Shown one piece after another: positions 4,741-6,532 of a DNA stretch of 6,532 nt. Position 1 is the stretch's first letter. The number at the start of each line of letters is the position of its first letter. The notes beneath the pieces are model-generated. The model was not told the DNA's origin and did not search any database. It saw only the letters and a list, made by a program, of their open reading frames with translations. The position numbers and the translations under genes were made by a program. This DNA is from Moraxellaceae bacterium (lineage in GTDB: Bacteria; Pseudomonadota; Gammaproteobacteria; Pseudomonadales; Moraxellaceae), in assembly GCA_030684415.1 (NCBI GenBank), contig JAUXNL010000354.1:1-6532 (forward strand), read 5' to 3'.

Positions 4741-5967
4741 GTGTTCCGCCCACTTCGCAGCACGGCAGTACAACTCCGTATGTCCCAGCCCGCCCAAGAC
4801 CACATTCTCGTCATCGACGACGAACCGGTGGTACGTGAAAGCCTTGCTGTCTACCTCAGTGACAGCGGCTTCAAGGTGGACACCGCCCGCAGCGGTGACG
4901 AGGGCCTCGGCCTTTTCCGCAACAAGCAGCCCGACCTCGTCATTTGCGATCTGCGCATGCCGCTGGTCGACGGGCTCGACGTGCTCAAGGCCATCAACGC
5001 CGAGTCGCCTGAAACTCCCGTTATCGTGGTGTCCGGCCAGGGCAGCATGAATGACGTGGTGACGGCCCTGCGCAACGGCGCCGTGGATTACCTGTTCAAG
5101 CCGCTGATCGAACTGGAAGTGCTGGAGCATTCCGTGCGCCGTGCGCTGGAGCGGGGCCATCTGCTGAAGCAGAACCGCCAGATCCGCGAGCAGCTTGAGC
5201 TGACCAATGCCGAGCTGGAGCGCAGCCTGGATTTGCTGGAAGAAGACCAGGAGGCCGGTCGGCGTGTGCAGCGACGCATGCTCCCGCCGACGCCGCATGT
5301 CTTCAACGACACCTGTCATTTCAGCCATCGCATCATTCCCTCGCTCTATCTCTCCGGTGATTTCGTCGATTACTTCCGCCTCGGGCCCGACCGCATCGGC
5401 TTCTATCTGGCGGACGTGTCCGGCCATGGCGCCTCTAGCGCCTTTGTTACCGTTTTCCTGCGAACGCTGACCAATCGTATCCAGCGGCACTACGAAAAGC
5501 GTGCTGCAGTGAACACGCTGTCGCCCGCACGCTTGATGCGCGACATCAATCAAGAACTGATTTCGATGGCCATCGGCAAACACTTGGCCATGTTCTGCGG
5601 CGCGATTGATCTGGCCGAGAACAAACTGACCTACTGCATGGGTGCGCATTTTCCACCGCCCATCCTGATTAACGACGGTGTTGCCCAGGCATTGCCCGGC
5701 AGAGGGTTACCGGTCGGCATCTTCAGTGATGCCACGTTTGAAGACACCGTGGTCGATCTGGCGCCGCGCTTTTCGCTGGTGGCGATGTCGGACGGTGTAC
5801 TGGAAGTGCTCCCAGAAGGATCAATGGAAGCGAAAGAAGCGCATTTGCTCGCGGTGGTCGGTGCGGCCCCGCGTGATGCCGATGCCTTGGCGAGCGCGCT
5901 GGCGCTCGATGGCGACATGGAAGTCCCGGACGATATTGCCCTGCTGGTCATCAACCGGAATCTGTAA
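4741..5967 (+). CDS. rssB: RssB-like response regulator with PP2C (SpoIIE-type) phosphatase output domain
   Basis: The product has 408 residues from GTG 4741 (strong Shine-Dalgarno) or 395 from ATG 4780, which has no visible ribosome site but starts right before the domain as in relatives. Numbering here is from GTG. The receiver domain (about 20-135) has Asp26/Asp27, the phosphoacceptor Asp70 in CDLRMP, Ser98 and Lys120, all canonical. A charged helix, probably a coiled coil (about 128-178), links to a PP2C domain. Its metal-site motifs appear intact: SGDFVDYF with Asp207, ADVSGHG with Asp225, SDG with Asp351, and PDDI with Asp397/398. Such proteins dephosphorylate an anti-sigma antagonist when the receiver is phosphorylated. 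Pseudomonas RssB (PA2798) has this architecture, while E. coli RssB, the RpoS-delivery adaptor, has a degenerate PP2C. Whether this one controls RpoS, a partner switch, or both is open. The STAS gene two bases downstream is its probable substrate. Confidence 0.85.
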   Translation: MFRPLRSTAVQLRMSQPAQDHILVIDDEPVVRESLAVYLSDSGFKVDTARSGDEGLGLFRNKQPDLVICDLRMPLVDGLDVLKAINAESPETPVIVVSGQGSMNDVVTALRNGAVDYLFKPLIELEVLEHSVRRALERGHLLKQNRQIREQLELTNAELERSLDLLEEDQEAGRRVQRRMLPPTPHVFNDTCHFSHRIIPSLYLSGDFVDYFRLGPDRIGFYLADVSGHGASSAFVTVFLRTLTNRIQRHYEKRAAVNTLSPARLMRDINQELISMAIGKHLAMFCGAIDLAENKLTYCMGAHFPPPILINDGVAQALPGRGLPVGIFSDATFEDTVVDLAPRFSLVAMSDGVLEVLPEGSMEAKEAHLLAVVGAAPRDADALASALALDGDMEVPDDIALLVINRNL

Positions 5968-5969
5968 TC

Positions 5970-6470
5970 ATGCTGTCAGGCCGCATTCTCTACGCCGTGC
6001 ACCACGGCACATACGTCATCAAGTTCGCGGGTGACGTGCGTGTGCCGCTGTGTGCCAGCCTCGAAGGCTTCATGGAGCGCATGCTGGCGGATGCCGAGCT
6101 GCATGCCGTGCTCATTGATTTGACGGACACGGTGGCGATAGACAGTACCGCGCTCGGCTTGATTGCCAAAATTGCGGTGTCGCTCAAAGAACGTCTGGAT
6201 CGCCAGCCAGTGATTCTCTCCACCAATCCCGATGTCAACCGTGTCCTGTCCAGCATGGGCTTTGACCGGGTGTTCCTGATTCTGGAAAAGGCGCCCGCGG
6301 TGAATGAGTCGCTGGACGAGCTGCCGTTTACCGAGCCTTCGCAGCAAGCACTGACGCGCAATGTCATCGAAGCGCATCGCGTGCTCATGGACATGAACGA
6401 GAAGAATCGTGCGACTTTCCGTGATCTGGTGGACATGCTCGAATGCGAAGAGCGCGATCAGAAGCACTGA
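5970..6470 (+). CDS. STAS-domain anti-sigma-factor antagonist (RssC-like)
   Basis: This 166-residue protein has an N-terminal STAS domain (about 5-105). The strand-loop-helix signature LIDLTDTVAIDSTALGLI places Ser59 (in Asp58-Ser59-Thr60) at the position phosphorylated in SpoIIAA-type antagonists. Residues about 110-166 are a helical, charged C-terminal extension beyond the usual STAS length of about 100-110; its role is unknown. ATG 5970 follows the rssB stop by 2 nt, with GGAA at 5957-5960, so the pair is almost surely co-translated. In partner switching, the unphosphorylated antagonist binds an anti-sigma kinase and frees a sigma factor; the upstream PP2C would reactivate it. No HATPase anti-sigma kinase is in the window. 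The position matches PA2797 (RssC-like) in Pseudomonas as I recall it. Confidence 0.88.
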   Translation: MLSGRILYAVHHGTYVIKFAGDVRVPLCASLEGFMERMLADAELHAVLIDLTDTVAIDSTALGLIAKIAVSLKERLDRQPVILSTNPDVNRVLSSMGFDRVFLILEKAPAVNESLDELPFTEPSQQALTRNVIEAHRVLMDMNEKNRATFRDLVDMLECEERDQKH

Positions 6471-6492
6471 GCGTTTTCGTGTGATTCCGTTA

Positions 6493-6532
6493 CGCAATAA
6501 AAAGCCCGCGCTAGCGCGGGCTTTTTATTGCG
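6493..6532. terminator. perfect palindromic bidirectional terminator
   Basis: Arms 6493-6510 and 6515-6532 are exact inverse copies around CTAG, itself a palindrome, so all 40 bases read the same on both strands. GC-rich arms (GCCCGCG) are followed by CTTTTTATT on either strand, the classical intrinsic signal. It lies 22 nt past the STAS stop and would also serve a convergent gene outside the window. The palindrome reaches the last base, so it may be longer. Confidence 0.93.

Noticed and set aside
4693..5649. 318-codon minus-strand frame opposite the response regulator gene
   Set aside because: It is antisense to a gene with complete receiver and PP2C motifs; the reading has no recognisable domain.
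1..6532. CRISPR arrays, tRNA or rRNA genes, integrases, transposases, toxin-antitoxin or phage-defence genes
   Set aside because: None seen on either strand; the only tandem repeat is protein-coding, in hvfA.

Overview
This window reads as chromosomal DNA of a GC-rich gammaproteobacterium. The mlaA, rssB-like response regulator and STAS gene order resembles the PA2800-PA2797 neighbourhood of Pseudomonas as I remember it. A Pseudomonadales or Alcanivorax-like host fits, but genus is inference only. All confident genes lie on the plus strand and the window is gene-dense.

Layout: (1) positions 1-236 hold the 3' end of a FabH-like beta-ketoacyl-ACP synthase III gene, followed by a strong stem-loop at 266-300. 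(2) Positions 301-454 are the control region of the next operon. They contain two copies of an 11-bp dyad whose centres lie exactly 60 bp apart. (3) Positions 455-3457 hold a complete four-gene cassette, hvfA-hvfB-hvfC-hvfX. It encodes a Sec-targeted precursor with eight EGKCG motifs, an MNIO (DUF692) peptide-modifying enzyme, its DUF2063 partner, and a DoxX-type membrane protein. This is the oxazolin/bufferin class of copper-binding RiPPs. (4) Positions 3458-3859 are a poorly coding gap with hairpins and one doubtful small ORF. (5) Positions 3860-4663 encode MlaA, an outer-membrane lipid-asymmetry protein that here lacks a lipobox cysteine. (6) Positions 4741-6470 hold a receiver-PP2C response regulator (RssB-like) and a STAS anti-sigma-factor antagonist two bases downstream. 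A perfect 40-nt palindromic terminator ends the window.

How the genes work together: HvfA would be made as a precursor whose Sec signal peptide doubles as leader. HvfB with HvfC would oxidatively modify the EGKCG cysteines in the cytoplasm, and the product would be exported to the periplasm to bind copper. HvfX would act at the inner membrane. A strong RNA hairpin with a U-run between hvfA and hvfB may keep precursor in excess over enzyme. The RssB-like/STAS pair looks like the phosphatase and antagonist of a partner-switching or sigma-factor control module; no anti-sigma kinase is in view. The hvf cassette is the most notable system here. The family is recently described rather than unknown, but this HvfA has an unusual ladder of lengthening linkers, and the control elements around it appear unexplored.
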